Of a DNA stretch of 64,000 nucleotides, positions 1-8,103 are shown one piece after another (position 1 is the first letter of the stretch; every line of letters starts with the position of its first letter). The notes below the pieces were generated by a model that searched no databases, had not been told where the DNA came from, and saw nothing but the letters and a program-made list of their open reading frames with translations. The position numbers were made by a program, and so were the translations under genes. The DNA is from Maridesulfovibrio ferrireducens (lineage in GTDB: Bacteria > Desulfobacterota > Desulfovibrionia > Desulfovibrionales > Desulfovibrionaceae). The stretch is from positions 124,001-188,000 of the forward strand of contig NZ_JAEINN010000003.1 of assembly GCF_016342405.1 (NCBI RefSeq), written 5' to 3'.

Positions 1-1183
1 TGTTGAAAACACAAAAAAATCCATCTGCAACACTTACGGCAGATATCCTGTTGATATAACCAAAGCCAAAGGAAGCAGGCTCTGGGATCTCGAAGGACGT
101 GAATACATCGATCTGCTTTCCGGCATATCAGTTGTAAACTTGGGACATTGCCGTGAAGATCTTGCTGACGTAATGGCCGAGCAGGCTCGCAAGCTGGTAC
201 ATGTCAGCAACCTTTTCTATCAGGAAGAACAAGTCGAATGCGCTGAAAAACTTCTTGCAACATGCGATGCGGACAAAGTGTTCTTCTCCAACTCAGGAGC
301 TGAAGCCAACGAAGCCGCAATCAAACTTGCCAGAAAATATATGCGCACGGTTAAAAACAGAGATGCTTATGAGATTATTACTCTCGAAGGTTCTTTTCAC
401 GGCAGAACTCTGGCAACATTGACGGCCACCGGTCAGACCGGTCCGATCAAAAACGGCTTCTCGCCTCTTCCGGAAGGATTTTCCTCTGTACCTGTGGGCA
501 ATATTGAAGCCATGTCCGCGGCAGTATCAGGCAAAACAGCAGCTATCATGGTCGAAATGGTTCAGGGAGAAGGCGGTATTAAGCCTCTCGCTCACGACTA
601 TGTACAAGAAATTGTAGCTTTGGTTAAAGAAAAAGATATTCTACTTATAGTTGATGAAGTTCAATCCGGACTATGCCGGACCGGTAAATGGTGGGCTCAT
701 CAGCATTATGGAATTACACCCGATATCTTCACCTCCGCGAAAGCTCTTGCCAATGGACTCCCTATGGGAGCAATGCTTGCCACTGATGAAGTTGCAAAAG
801 GATTTACTCCCGGAAGCCACGCAACAACATTCGGCGGCAGCGCACTTGTTTCCAAAGTTTCTTCCAAGGTTCTCGACATAATGACCGAAGAAAAACTGGC
901 TGACAGGGCCGCAGAAATGGGTGATTTTTTTATCAGTGAGGCTCTTAAACTCAAAGACAAATATCCAGGAAAGATTGTATCTGTCAGAGGTCTTGGTTTA
1001 ATGCTTGGAATTGAACTCGGATTTGACGGCAATGAAGTGTTTTCAAAACTTCGTGATAAAGGATTTATACTTAACCTCACGAAGGGAATCATCTTAAGAC
1101 TTCTGCCCGCACTTACCATTGAGCGTGCAGATCTCGTATCTTTCCTTAATACTCTTGATGAAATATTAGCTGAAATGGATTAA
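1..1183 (+). CDS. argD: acetylornithine aminotransferase (5' end outside window)
   Basis: Class III pyridoxal-phosphate aminotransferase that moves the amino group between N-acetylornithine and 2-oxoglutarate in cytoplasmic arginine synthesis; in many bacteria it also serves succinyl-diaminopimelate in lysine synthesis. The frame is already open at base 2, so the start lies upstream; 393 residues are visible, nearly the whole fold. Seen: the cofactor-phosphate segment SGAEANEAA, the Asp-Glu pair in IVDEVQSG that contacts the pyridine ring, and the Schiff-base lysine at visible residue 247 in TSAKALANG. The TTG near base 140 is internal, because upstream codons continue the fold (CNTYGRYPVD). 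Other class III enzymes (ornithine or GABA transaminase) are less likely given the N-terminal motif and the RTGKWWAHQ segment. Confidence 0.9.
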   Translation, partial: VENTKKSICNTYGRYPVDITKAKGSRLWDLEGREYIDLLSGISVVNLGHCREDLADVMAEQARKLVHVSNLFYQEEQVECAEKLLATCDADKVFFSNSGAEANEAAIKLARKYMRTVKNRDAYEIITLEGSFHGRTLATLTATGQTGPIKNGFSPLPEGFSSVPVGNIEAMSAAVSGKTAAIMVEMVQGEGGIKPLAHDYVQEIVALVKEKDILLIVDEVQSGLCRTGKWWAHQHYGITPDIFTSAKALANGLPMGAMLATDEVAKGFTPGSHATTFGGSALVSKVSSKVLDIMTEEKLADRAAEMGDFFISEALKLKDKYPGKIVSVRGLGLMLGIELGFDGNEVFSKLRDKGFILNLTKGIILRLLPALTIERADLVSFLNTLDEILAEMD

Positions 1184-1253
1184 TGCGACTTGACCATCAT
1201 TCTACCCAAACTTATCTTTATAGTATAAGATAAGAAAAACTGGAGAGACAGAA

Positions 1254-1460
1254 ATGGATACAATCGCCCTTTCCATCCCTGTAGAGGGAGGCGTTCAAGA
1301 CACCTCCTTTATACCTGCGACCAATACAGAGCGGACTGACGTTGCTAATGATATGCACGGCCCTGCACTAAGGGCTCATGAAGCAGATCTTGCAAAAGAG
1401 GCTACCTCACTTATGAACAGAGTGACCGGAAAAGGAACTATAATAGACCAGATGATATAG
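1254..1460 (+). CDS. small hypothetical protein, 68 aa
   Basis: Function not recognised. A 68-residue soluble, acidic protein with no signal peptide, membrane segment or cysteine. The middle (HGPALRAHEADLAKEATSL) looks helical, followed by a hydrophobic tail ending IIDQMI. Support for a real gene: a GGAGAGACAGAA ribosome site just before the ATG, ordinary codon use, and a strong factor-independent terminator 20 bases after the stop that makes it the last gene of the argD unit. It lies 70 bases after argD. It could be a lineage-specific regulator or structural peptide; nothing in the sequence decides this. Confidence 0.6.
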   Translation: MDTIALSIPVEGGVQDTSFIPATNTERTDVANDMHGPALRAHEADLAKEATSLMNRVTGKGTIIDQMI

Positions 1461-1479
1461 ATCTAAATCCTGAAAAACA

Positions 1480-1531
1480 AAAAGCCCAAGGACAAAACGT
1501 ATGTTTCATACGTGAGTATTTGGGCTTTTTT
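1480..1531 (+). terminator. rho-independent terminator after the 68-aa gene
   Basis: Outer stem AAAAGCCCAA pairs with TTGGGCTTTT, with an inner hairpin (ACGTATG/CATACGT), followed by a run of T. It closes the argD unit and separates it from prmA. Confidence 0.85.
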
Positions 1532-1572
1532 GCAGCACAAAATATATCTTAACAACAAAATAAGGCGACTAA

Positions 1573-2445
1573 ATGTCTACACTTCTTAAAATTCAATTCA
1601 CACTGCCTGATACAGAAATTGCCGAGTGTCAGGTCTATCTTTCCGGAAGAGTTGCTCATGGATGGGAAGAAGAACCGCTTGATGATGACAGTATTTTTTA
1701 CACCATACATCTTGAAGATCATCCTCTGGGAACAGAGATAGTTGAGGAGATAAAAAAACGGTGGCCCGAAGCGGGATGTATCCACGAAGAAATTGAAGCC
1801 GAAAACTGGGGACTTGCCTGGAAAGAGTTTTTCGTACCAATCGTATGTGGAGACATGTTTGAAATTTTGCCGCCGTGGTTGATGGACACCAAAACCGAAG
1901 GGCTGATGCATATCGTTATTGAGCCTAAAATGGCCTTCGGTACAGGTAGTCACCCGACGACCGCTCTTTGCCTTGAATTAATCAGTAAACTATTTCGTGA
2001 AGGCAAACTTGATCCGAAGATGTCTTTTTTTGATCTCGGAACGGGTTCCGCCATCCTCTCAATTGCCCTTGCAAAGCTGGGACTTAAAGGAACAGGCGTC
2101 GATATTGATCCGCAATCTATTATCTGTGCTCTTGAAAATATGGAAAACAACGGAGTTGAATCCGACATAACCCTTGCCGTCGGAAGCGCTGATTGCATTG
2201 ATCAGAATCTAAAATATGACCTTGTCGTTGCTAACATATTATCCGGACCGCTCATTGAACTGTCTCCTGCTGTTATTGCAAGATTGAAAGAGAACTCAAT
2301 CCTGATTCTTTCAGGAATATTAAACGAACAAGCCGAAAGTGTCGCCAAGGCATATATCACAAAAGGACTGCCTGCTCCTGAAATATTCATAGACGGTGAA
2401 TGGGCTGCCCTGCTCTGGGAAAATACCGGCGCAACTGACAATTAA
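1573..2445 (+). CDS. prmA: ribosomal protein L11 methyltransferase
   Basis: S-adenosylmethionine-dependent enzyme that trimethylates lysines and the N-terminus of ribosomal protein L11 in the cytosol. The 290 residues match the usual PrmA length: an N-terminal L11-recognition domain (about 1-110) followed by a Rossmann methyltransferase domain. Seen: MAFGTGSHPTT linking the domains, SAM motif I FDLGTGSAILSIAL, the acidic residue in GVDIDP, and motif IV VVANILSGPL, where PrmA has the NIL segment. The ATG at 1573 has a weak AAGGCG ribosome site. It is followed after 12 bases by the endonuclease III relative, so the two are probably co-transcribed. Confidence 0.93.
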   Translation: MSTLLKIQFTLPDTEIAECQVYLSGRVAHGWEEEPLDDDSIFYTIHLEDHPLGTEIVEEIKKRWPEAGCIHEEIEAENWGLAWKEFFVPIVCGDMFEILPPWLMDTKTEGLMHIVIEPKMAFGTGSHPTTALCLELISKLFREGKLDPKMSFFDLGTGSAILSIALAKLGLKGTGVDIDPQSIICALENMENNGVESDITLAVGSADCIDQNLKYDLVVANILSGPLIELSPAVIARLKENSILILSGILNEQAESVAKAYITKGLPAPEIFIDGEWAALLWENTGATDN

Positions 2446-2457
2446 GAAAGAAAAACA

Positions 2458-3111
2458 ATGGACAGAGAATCTTTACTCATGGGCTACTACGAGGCCTTAT
2501 CAAAGGCCTTAGGCCCATGCCATTGGTGGCCCGGTGAAACTCCGTTTGAAATAGCGGTCGGAGCTATACTCGTACAGAATACAAACTGGAAGAATGTCGA
2601 AAAAGCAATTCATAACCTTAAAGAAAATGATGCGCTGACCCTTCAGGGAATCCGTAAACTCTCTTTAGAAGAATTACAGGAACTGATCCGCCCTTCCGGT
2701 TTTTTCAGAATAAAATCTGTAAGACTGATCAATTTTCTGAATTTTCTAAATGACAATTCTGCTGAGTGCATTACAGATTTAGCCTCTTTCGACACCTTTA
2801 CGCTGAGAGAAAAGCTTCTTTCGGTAAAAGGTATCGGACCGGAAACAGCTGATTCAATCCTGCTCTATGCGATGAAAAAGCCTATATTTGTTGTTGATGC
2901 CTACACTCGCAGAATTTTCAATAGACATATGTTAATCCACGAGGATATTGAGTACCATGAACTTCAAGATTTTTTTATGGATGTTTTGAAAGAAGATGTA
3001 CAACTATTCAACGAATATCATGCTCTTCTGGTTAAGACCGCGAAAGAATGGTGTAAGAAGACTGACCCCGATTGTGACAACTGCCCACTGGGAAAATTTC
3101 TCAACAACTGA
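2458..3111 (+). CDS. endonuclease III-like HhH-GPD DNA glycosylase (COG2231 type)
   Basis: Base-excision repair glycosylase of the HhH-GPD superfamily, closest to the COG2231/MagIII-like branch rather than classical Nth. Seen in 217 residues: the helix-hairpin-helix LLSVKGIGPETADSILLYA (about 120-140), the catalytic aspartate in VVDAYTRRIF, and FEIAVGAILVQNTNW near the N-terminus. The position of the Nth Schiff-base lysine in the hairpin is glutamate (GPETAD), so a monofunctional glycosylase without lyase activity is inferred. The C-terminal iron-sulfur motif has C-x6-C-x2-C, but the expected fourth cysteine five residues later is missing (CPLGKFLNN, then stop). The substrate is unknown; alkylated purines are plausible by family. 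Confidence 0.82.
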   Translation: MDRESLLMGYYEALSKALGPCHWWPGETPFEIAVGAILVQNTNWKNVEKAIHNLKENDALTLQGIRKLSLEELQELIRPSGFFRIKSVRLINFLNFLNDNSAECITDLASFDTFTLREKLLSVKGIGPETADSILLYAMKKPIFVVDAYTRRIFNRHMLIHEDIEYHELQDFFMDVLKEDVQLFNEYHALLVKTAKEWCKKTDPDCDNCPLGKFLNN

Positions 3112-3124
3112 ACCATTATGAAAT

Positions 3125-4252
3125 ATGCTTAAAGTGTCCTTTAGACATATACTGATCGTTACAGCAGCTTTGTTTGCTTTTTCCCTGCTATCGACTTCTT
3201 ATGCGATGGCGGAGGGTTCTGCTGCGAACAGAATCCGTGAAAAAATCAAAGATCAAAAACAGCACATTCAACAACAAAAACAAGTTTTATTAAAACTAAC
3301 CCGCGAAGAAAGGGATATGTTTGGTGAACTTGCATCAATTGAAGACAGAATAACGGACATTGAGCGGAAACTTTTCAGAAGCGAAGACGAGCTGACCAAA
3401 ATTGTTGCAGATGAAAACGCAGCTAAACAGGAACATGCAGCCCTACAGGATGACCTGGAAAAGATAGTAAGCAACTTAAAGCTGATGCTGGCAAAGCTAT
3501 GGCCTATTCATTCCCGAAAACTCGAAAATAAATTCGGTTCTCTTGAAGACTGGGAAAGTTCTGATCGTAATTTTGTATGGCTTGCTTCAATCTATAAAGA
3601 TGCAAAAACTGAACTTACCAAAGCTGAAAATAAAGCTAAAATGATTTCAGAAAACCTTGAAGTTCAAAAGCATCTTCGTTTAAAAGCCGAAAAAAAACTG
3701 ACGTCGATCAATAAGACAAAAGACCTTTTACTGAAAGACAAACTAAGCCTTCTTTCCGGAATCCGACAGATCAGGTCCATGAAAATGAGTAGGGAGCAAG
3801 AATTAAAAGCTCTTCTTGATACAATTAACAAACTGAATTACAAACTTAAAAGTCTGACCAGCAAAAAGATTCTTACTTTTCAGGGATCACTGCCGGCCCC
3901 TTGTGACGGTAAGGTTAAAATTAACTTTAAACCTTCGGCAAAACCTCCTGTGAGGGGACAAGGTTACGCAACCAATGGCAATATAGATGTCAAATCCATT
4001 TTCTGGGGAAAAGTCGTTCATAATGACACCCTTAGAGGATTCGGACGCGTTGTTATCATTTACCACGGATATAATTACTACTCCCTGTATGCTTACCTTT
4101 CGGAAAGCTTCGTAAAAACAGGGCAGGAAGTTGAAAAGGATGAAGTTATTGGAAAAACAGGATATTATCCTGCTCTTAAAGGTACCGGACTCTATTTTGA
4201 ATTGCGTTTTCACCAGAAACCCGTTAACCCGCAAAAATGGCTTTCCCGATAA
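3125..4252 (+). CDS. EnvC-like murein hydrolase activator (degenerate LytM domain)
   Basis: Periplasmic coiled-coil protein ending in a LytM/M23 fold; by analogy with E. coli EnvC it would activate amidases that split septal peptidoglycan. Layout of 375 residues: signal peptide to about residue 30 (ending SYAMAEG), a long coiled coil rich in Lys, Glu and Gln (about 35-250), and a LytM domain (about 255-375). The zinc ligands of active M23 enzymes are not kept: SLYAYL stands where SLYGH is common, and LYFELR replaces the HLHFE type, so it is probably a non-enzymatic activator, as in EnvC. The ATG at 3118 gives only a four-codon frame, so 3125 is the start. It heads a cluster with ctp and a YibQ-like gene, an arrangement often seen for envC. 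Confidence 0.85.
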   Translation: MLKVSFRHILIVTAALFAFSLLSTSYAMAEGSAANRIREKIKDQKQHIQQQKQVLLKLTREERDMFGELASIEDRITDIERKLFRSEDELTKIVADENAAKQEHAALQDDLEKIVSNLKLMLAKLWPIHSRKLENKFGSLEDWESSDRNFVWLASIYKDAKTELTKAENKAKMISENLEVQKHLRLKAEKKLTSINKTKDLLLKDKLSLLSGIRQIRSMKMSREQELKALLDTINKLNYKLKSLTSKKILTFQGSLPAPCDGKVKINFKPSAKPPVRGQGYATNGNIDVKSIFWGKVVHNDTLRGFGRVVIIYHGYNYYSLYAYLSESFVKTGQEVEKDEVIGKTGYYPALKGTGLYFELRFHQKPVNPQKWLSR

Positions 4253-4322
4253 TAATGAGTAATAACTTTCAAATGAATAATAACTTTCGCAAGATACAGC
4301 ACCCACCCCGCTGGAGGAACAA

Positions 4323-5603
4323 ATGAGAAAAACTTTGTGGATGATAGCTATCGTCTGTCTTTTCGTAATTTCTGCTGCCCCGCAGAATTCTGAAGCCGTT
4401 GATGAAGACCGCTTTCAGCCTTTACGCAGATTCAGTCAGGTACTGGATTTAGTTGAGCATAACTACGTAGAAGACATTTCCCGCAAAGAACTGGTCAACG
4501 ATGCTGTCAAAGGCATGCTTGAGCAGCTTGATCCTCATTCTACTTTTCTTTCTAAAGATGATTTCAAAGAAATGCAGGAAGCTACCAGTGGAGCATTCAG
4601 CGGCATCGGTATTGAAATCAGTCTTGATAAGGGTCGTTTGACTGTAATTTCCCCCATTGAAGATACTCCTGCTTACAAGGCCGGACTTCAATCCGGTGAT
4701 ATAATCCTTGAAATTGACGGAACTTCAACACAGTCAATTTCTCTTATGGAAGCAGTAGGCAAAATCAGAGGTAAGCGTGGAACAGATGTAGTGCTTACGA
4801 TTCTCCATAAAAACGAAAATAAGCCTGTCAAAGTAACTATCACCCGTGGATCAATCCAGATTCAAAGCGTAAAGAGTCAGGAACTTGAAAAAGGCTATTT
4901 ATATCTAAGACTTACCCGCTTCAGTGAAAACACTACAAGCGACATGCACAAGGCTCTTAAAAAATACAAGAAATCAAATGAACTTAAAGGAATCGTTCTG
5001 GATTTACGCAACAATCCCGGCGGACTCCTCACTCAGGCTGCATCAGTCGCAGACACTTTCATAGCTGAAGGACTCCTCGTCTATATTGAAGGCCGCGACA
5101 AAAACAGCAGAAAAGATTTTATGGCTGAAGGAAATGCAAGCTATGCGGATGTGCCTATAGTCACACTTATTAATTCAGGTTCTGCATCGGCTTCCGAGAT
5201 CGTTGCCGGAGCATTGAAAGATCACGACAGAGCTTTGCTTGTCGGTGAACGCACATTCGGTAAAGGCTCTGTACAAACCATCATCCCCATGGCTGACGGA
5301 TCAGGAATCAAACTGACTACAGCGCTTTACTACACACCTAGCGGACGCTCTATTCAGGCTGAAGGAATTGATCCTGACATCGTATATCCTTTCATCCCGC
5401 CGTCCAAAGATGACGATAAAGATGACCGCTTCATAGTAAGAGAAAAAGATCTGAGCAGACATCTGGAAAATAACGGCGGATCTAAATCCGGCAAAGAAAA
5501 AAATCAGAATGATAAGGCTCTAAAAATGCTTGAAAAAGATAACCAGCTCAGACTTAGTCTACAACTGGTGAAACAGCTTCCCCGCTTAAAGGAAATTAAG
5601 TAG
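4323..5603 (+). CDS. carboxyl-terminal processing protease, S41 family
   Basis: Periplasmic serine protease with PDZ domain (Ctp/Prc family) that trims or degrades exported proteins, often peptidoglycan hydrolases or their partners. Seen in 426 residues: a signal peptide to about residue 25 (ending NSEAVDE), a PDZ domain around 85-170 (GIGIEIS to GDIILEIDG), and the S41 core with the substrate loop LDLRNNPGG. The catalytic dyad is Ser289 in GSASASEI and Lys314 in TFGKGSVQ, with the 25-residue spacing found in Prc. The C-terminal tail (about 365-426) is Lys/Glu rich and probably unstructured. A GGAGG site precedes the ATG. Its place between the EnvC-like and YibQ-like genes suggests a role in cell-wall remodelling at division. 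Confidence 0.93.
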   Translation: MRKTLWMIAIVCLFVISAAPQNSEAVDEDRFQPLRRFSQVLDLVEHNYVEDISRKELVNDAVKGMLEQLDPHSTFLSKDDFKEMQEATSGAFSGIGIEISLDKGRLTVISPIEDTPAYKAGLQSGDIILEIDGTSTQSISLMEAVGKIRGKRGTDVVLTILHKNENKPVKVTITRGSIQIQSVKSQELEKGYLYLRLTRFSENTTSDMHKALKKYKKSNELKGIVLDLRNNPGGLLTQAASVADTFIAEGLLVYIEGRDKNSRKDFMAEGNASYADVPIVTLINSGSASASEIVAGALKDHDRALLVGERTFGKGSVQTIIPMADGSGIKLTTALYYTPSGRSIQAEGIDPDIVYPFIPPSKDDDKDDRFIVREKDLSRHLENNGGSKSGKEKNQNDKALKMLEKDNQLRLSLQLVKQLPRLKEIK

Positions 5604-5620
5604 CGTAGGAGTTAATTGAA

Positions 5621-6886
5621 GTGGTAAATAATACTACGGACCAAAATAATAAGCCCGAAACCCCGGTAGAAAATCCGGGGATTCGGGCTTACCTTTCAAA
5701 ACCATTTGGAATCGCTGTTGCAACAATTGCAACAGCCACTTTCATATGCCTGATCATTGCTTTAATGGTCTACAGCGGTTCTGATACCGTTGCAGATCAT
5801 AAGCAATCTATCCCTCACGAACAGCAAGGATTCATATCGGCAAACGCTACAAATCCCTACGAGGAAATTGAAAAAGATGACCTCGAAGATTTAGTCAAGA
5901 TTGCCGATTTATCCCTTATTAATACTCTTAAATCAGCTGACGTCTCAATGTCTGACCTGAAATTGGAAGATGTAACCCTGAAAAAACATCAGGGCCGCTA
6001 TTTTCATTTTCAGCAACTTAGATTTCCTCTTAACGGAGACAAGCTGAATTTCGTTGAAAACATAAAAAAAAGACTTAGTGCGGCAGGACTGTCGGCCAAT
6101 ATTCACAAAGTATCCGAAGGATGCTGGCTGCTCAGTATTAACGAAGTTCCGACCCATAAGTTCTTTATAGACACAGCGGTTCAACAAGAAAAGCCTGTTG
6201 CGGTCATAATTGATCCCAACGCTCCTAAAATGGCCATTGTTATTGACGACATGGGAGAAGACATAAACTTCGCGCGTGGACTGGCTGCTCTTGATATTAA
6301 AGTAACTTTTTCCATTTGGCCCAACAGTTCTCACGTAAATAAAGTGTCCAAAATCGCGAAGAATAGCGGGAATGAGATAATGATCCATCTCCCGATGCAA
6401 CCCAAAGGATACCCGAAAGTAAACCCGGGAGCAGACTCACTGCTCGTTGGTATGGATTCAAAAACAATTCAGCAGCGCGTCGTTACGGCAATGAATAAAG
6501 TACCTTATGCGACAGGATTGAATAATCATATGGGGTCAAGATTCACTGAGAATCTTGCAGGAATGTCGGAAGTAATGATTCCTCTACACCCAAAAAAGAT
6601 ATTCTTTCTAGACAGCCGCACAACAGCAAAGAGCACGGCACGCAAAGCAGCTAAAAAAGCTAAGGTAACTCTGTACGAAAGGAATATCTTTCTTGATAAT
6701 GTAAAAGATGTAGCCGCAATTAAATTCCAATTAACCAAAGCGGCTAAAATTGCACGTAAGACGGGTCAATCCATTGCGATTGGTCACCCGAACCGCGAAA
6801 CACTTGAAGCAATTAGGCAATGGTCAGTAGAAATAAACGGAAAAATAAAAGTAGTCCCAGTTAAGGATCTGGTTCCAAAGAGCTAA
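5621..6886 (+). CDS. divergent polysaccharide deacetylase family protein (YibQ type)
   Basis: Member of the DUF610/YibQ branch of the NodB deacetylase superfamily, commonly found next to envC and ctp; biochemical role unproven, presumed cell-envelope. Starts at GTG with AGGAGTTAATTGAA before it. Layout of 421 residues: a short Pro-rich cytosolic segment, one membrane anchor (about 30-55), a linker, then the deacetylase-like barrel (about 205-421). Metal-site candidates are the double Asp in IVIDDMGED, His in MIHLPMQP and His in NNHMGSRFT. A terminator follows the stop directly, making this the last gene of the trio. Confidence 0.88.
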   Translation: MVNNTTDQNNKPETPVENPGIRAYLSKPFGIAVATIATATFICLIIALMVYSGSDTVADHKQSIPHEQQGFISANATNPYEEIEKDDLEDLVKIADLSLINTLKSADVSMSDLKLEDVTLKKHQGRYFHFQQLRFPLNGDKLNFVENIKKRLSAAGLSANIHKVSEGCWLLSINEVPTHKFFIDTAVQQEKPVAVIIDPNAPKMAIVIDDMGEDINFARGLAALDIKVTFSIWPNSSHVNKVSKIAKNSGNEIMIHLPMQPKGYPKVNPGADSLLVGMDSKTIQQRVVTAMNKVPYATGLNNHMGSRFTENLAGMSEVMIPLHPKKIFFLDSRTTAKSTARKAAKKAKVTLYERNIFLDNVKDVAAIKFQLTKAAKIARKTGQSIAIGHPNRETLEAIRQWSVEINGKIKVVPVKDLVPKS

Positions 6887-6909
6887 AAAAGCTGATTGTC
6901 AGGCTTTTT
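6885..6909 (+). terminator. terminator after the YibQ-like gene
   Basis: AAAAAGCTGA pairs with TCAGGCTTTTT (one bulged G), overlapping the TAA stop, with the T run at the 3' side. Ends the envC-ctp-yibQ unit. Confidence 0.6.
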
Positions 6910-6957
6910 CATAAACATAAACAACAAATAAGTAGATTTGTCCTTTAATTTATGTTT

Positions 6958-6990
6958 TTTTAGTCCATTAAATTCATGCAGGGACTAAAA
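6958..6990 (+). repeat. perfect 9-bp inverted repeat, candidate operator
   Basis: TTTTAGTCC at 6958-6966 and GGACTAAAA at 6982-6990 are exact inverted copies around a 15-base AT-rich centre. The right arm ends at the base before a candidate -35 element (6991), so it may be an upstream regulator-binding site for the importer operon. It could instead form a weak RNA hairpin for transcription ending here. Confidence 0.45.
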
Positions 6991-7019
6991 TTGAATAGTT
7001 TTTTTTAAAGTCCGATAGT
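6991..7019 (+). promoter_or_regulatory. candidate sigma-70 promoter of the ABC importer
   Basis: TTGAAT at 6991-6996 and GATAGT at 7014-7019 are 17 bases apart, 36 bases before the ATG of the binding-protein gene. Matches are 5/6 and 4/6 to consensus. The position after a terminator supports it. Confidence 0.4.
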
Positions 7020-7054
7020 TATATTAATATTTTCAACACAAAGGTATATGACGG

Positions 7055-8005
7055 ATGAAAAAAATCCTACTTTTTATGGTTTTAATTTTCATGATTGCGG
7101 TACCAGTCATCCATTTAGCCCAGAGCTACACAGTATCCATAACCCAGATAGTTGAGCACCCTTCCCTTGACTCCATGCGTGAAGGATTCAAAGACCGCAT
7201 GAAAGAAGCTGGAATTAATGTTCAGTATAATGTTCATATAGCGCAAGGAAATCAGGCTAACAATGTTCAAATCGCTAACCAGATTAAAGGTGAAAACCCT
7301 GATCTGATCTTAGCCATCACAACTCCTTCCGCGCAAGCAGTTGCTCAGAAAATCAAAGAAACCCCTATCCTTTTCACCGGCGTTACCGACCCTGTTGCGG
7401 CAGGACTTGTTAAAAGCCTGATGATCCCCGGTAAGAATATTACCGGCATGACGGATATGAGCCCCATACTGCGCCAAGTTGAGCTTATTAAAGAATTTCT
7501 GCCAAAGATCAAAACCATTGGAACGATCTATAATGCAGGAGAATCCAACTCAGTCGTACTGATTAAAGTTCTTAAAGAAGTATGCAAAAGCTTTGACATC
7601 AAAGTTGAAGAAGCTTCAATAGCCAACTCCAGCGGAGTATATCAGGCCGCAAAATCTCTTGTCGGTAAATGTGACGCCATATATATTCCCCTCGACAACA
7701 CCGTTGTTTCAGGACTCGAAGCCGCTATAAAAGTATGCAGACAAAACAAACTGCCTATATTCTCAGCTGACACTGATTCTGTAAAACGCGGCACAGTAGC
7801 TGCTTTAGCTTTAGATTATTATCGCATGGGGCTTCAAACAGCAGACATGGCGGTTCGCATACTGTCTAAAAACGCTAAGCCGGGAAGCACACCTGTCGAA
7901 TCATTGCAGAACCTTCAATTGTTTATTAATCCTAACGCGGCAAAAAAAATGGGAATCGCAATTCCAAAACAAGTTTTGGACAGAGCTGACGAAATCGTCA
8001 AATAA
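7055..8005 (+). CDS. ABC transporter substrate-binding protein (TrpX/COG2984 family)
   Basis: Periplasmic binding protein of the ABC_sub_bind (DUF534) family that delivers a small solute to the permease encoded next. Signal peptide about residues 1-25 (hydrophobic core ending VIHLAQS), then two periplasmic-binding lobes; family signatures are IVEHPSLDSMREGFKD, ITTPSAQAVAQ and FTGVTDPVAAGLV. Homologues have been linked to tryptophan or tyrosine uptake, but the ligand cannot be read from sequence. A strong hairpin with T run follows the stop, so this gene is probably transcribed in excess of its permease, as is usual for binding proteins. Confidence 0.88.
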   Translation: MKKILLFMVLIFMIAVPVIHLAQSYTVSITQIVEHPSLDSMREGFKDRMKEAGINVQYNVHIAQGNQANNVQIANQIKGENPDLILAITTPSAQAVAQKIKETPILFTGVTDPVAAGLVKSLMIPGKNITGMTDMSPILRQVELIKEFLPKIKTIGTIYNAGESNSVVLIKVLKEVCKSFDIKVEEASIANSSGVYQAAKSLVGKCDAIYIPLDNTVVSGLEAAIKVCRQNKLPIFSADTDSVKRGTVAALALDYYRMGLQTADMAVRILSKNAKPGSTPVESLQNLQLFINPNAAKKMGIAIPKQVLDRADEIVK

Positions 8006-8036
8006 TTGCTATTTGCCAAATTCACGCAATCGAGTT

Positions 8037-8069
8037 AAAGGCGCGGTAGAAACCGCGCCTTTATTTTTT
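8037..8069 (+). terminator. terminator or attenuator between binding protein and permease
   Basis: AAAGGCGCGGT pairs perfectly with ACCGCGCCTTT around a short loop, followed by ATTTTTT. It lies within a three-gene importer operon, so partial read-through is expected. Confidence 0.85.
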
Positions 8070-8103
8070 ATAAAAACAAAACGTTATTACCCCTATTTAA
8101 AAA

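Noticed and set aside
3109-3142. TGA at the end of the endonuclease III relative as a second Sec codon
   Set aside because: The next in-frame stop is seven codons later, the intervening residues contain no matching motif, and the missing fourth cysteine position is a Leu codon before the TGA.
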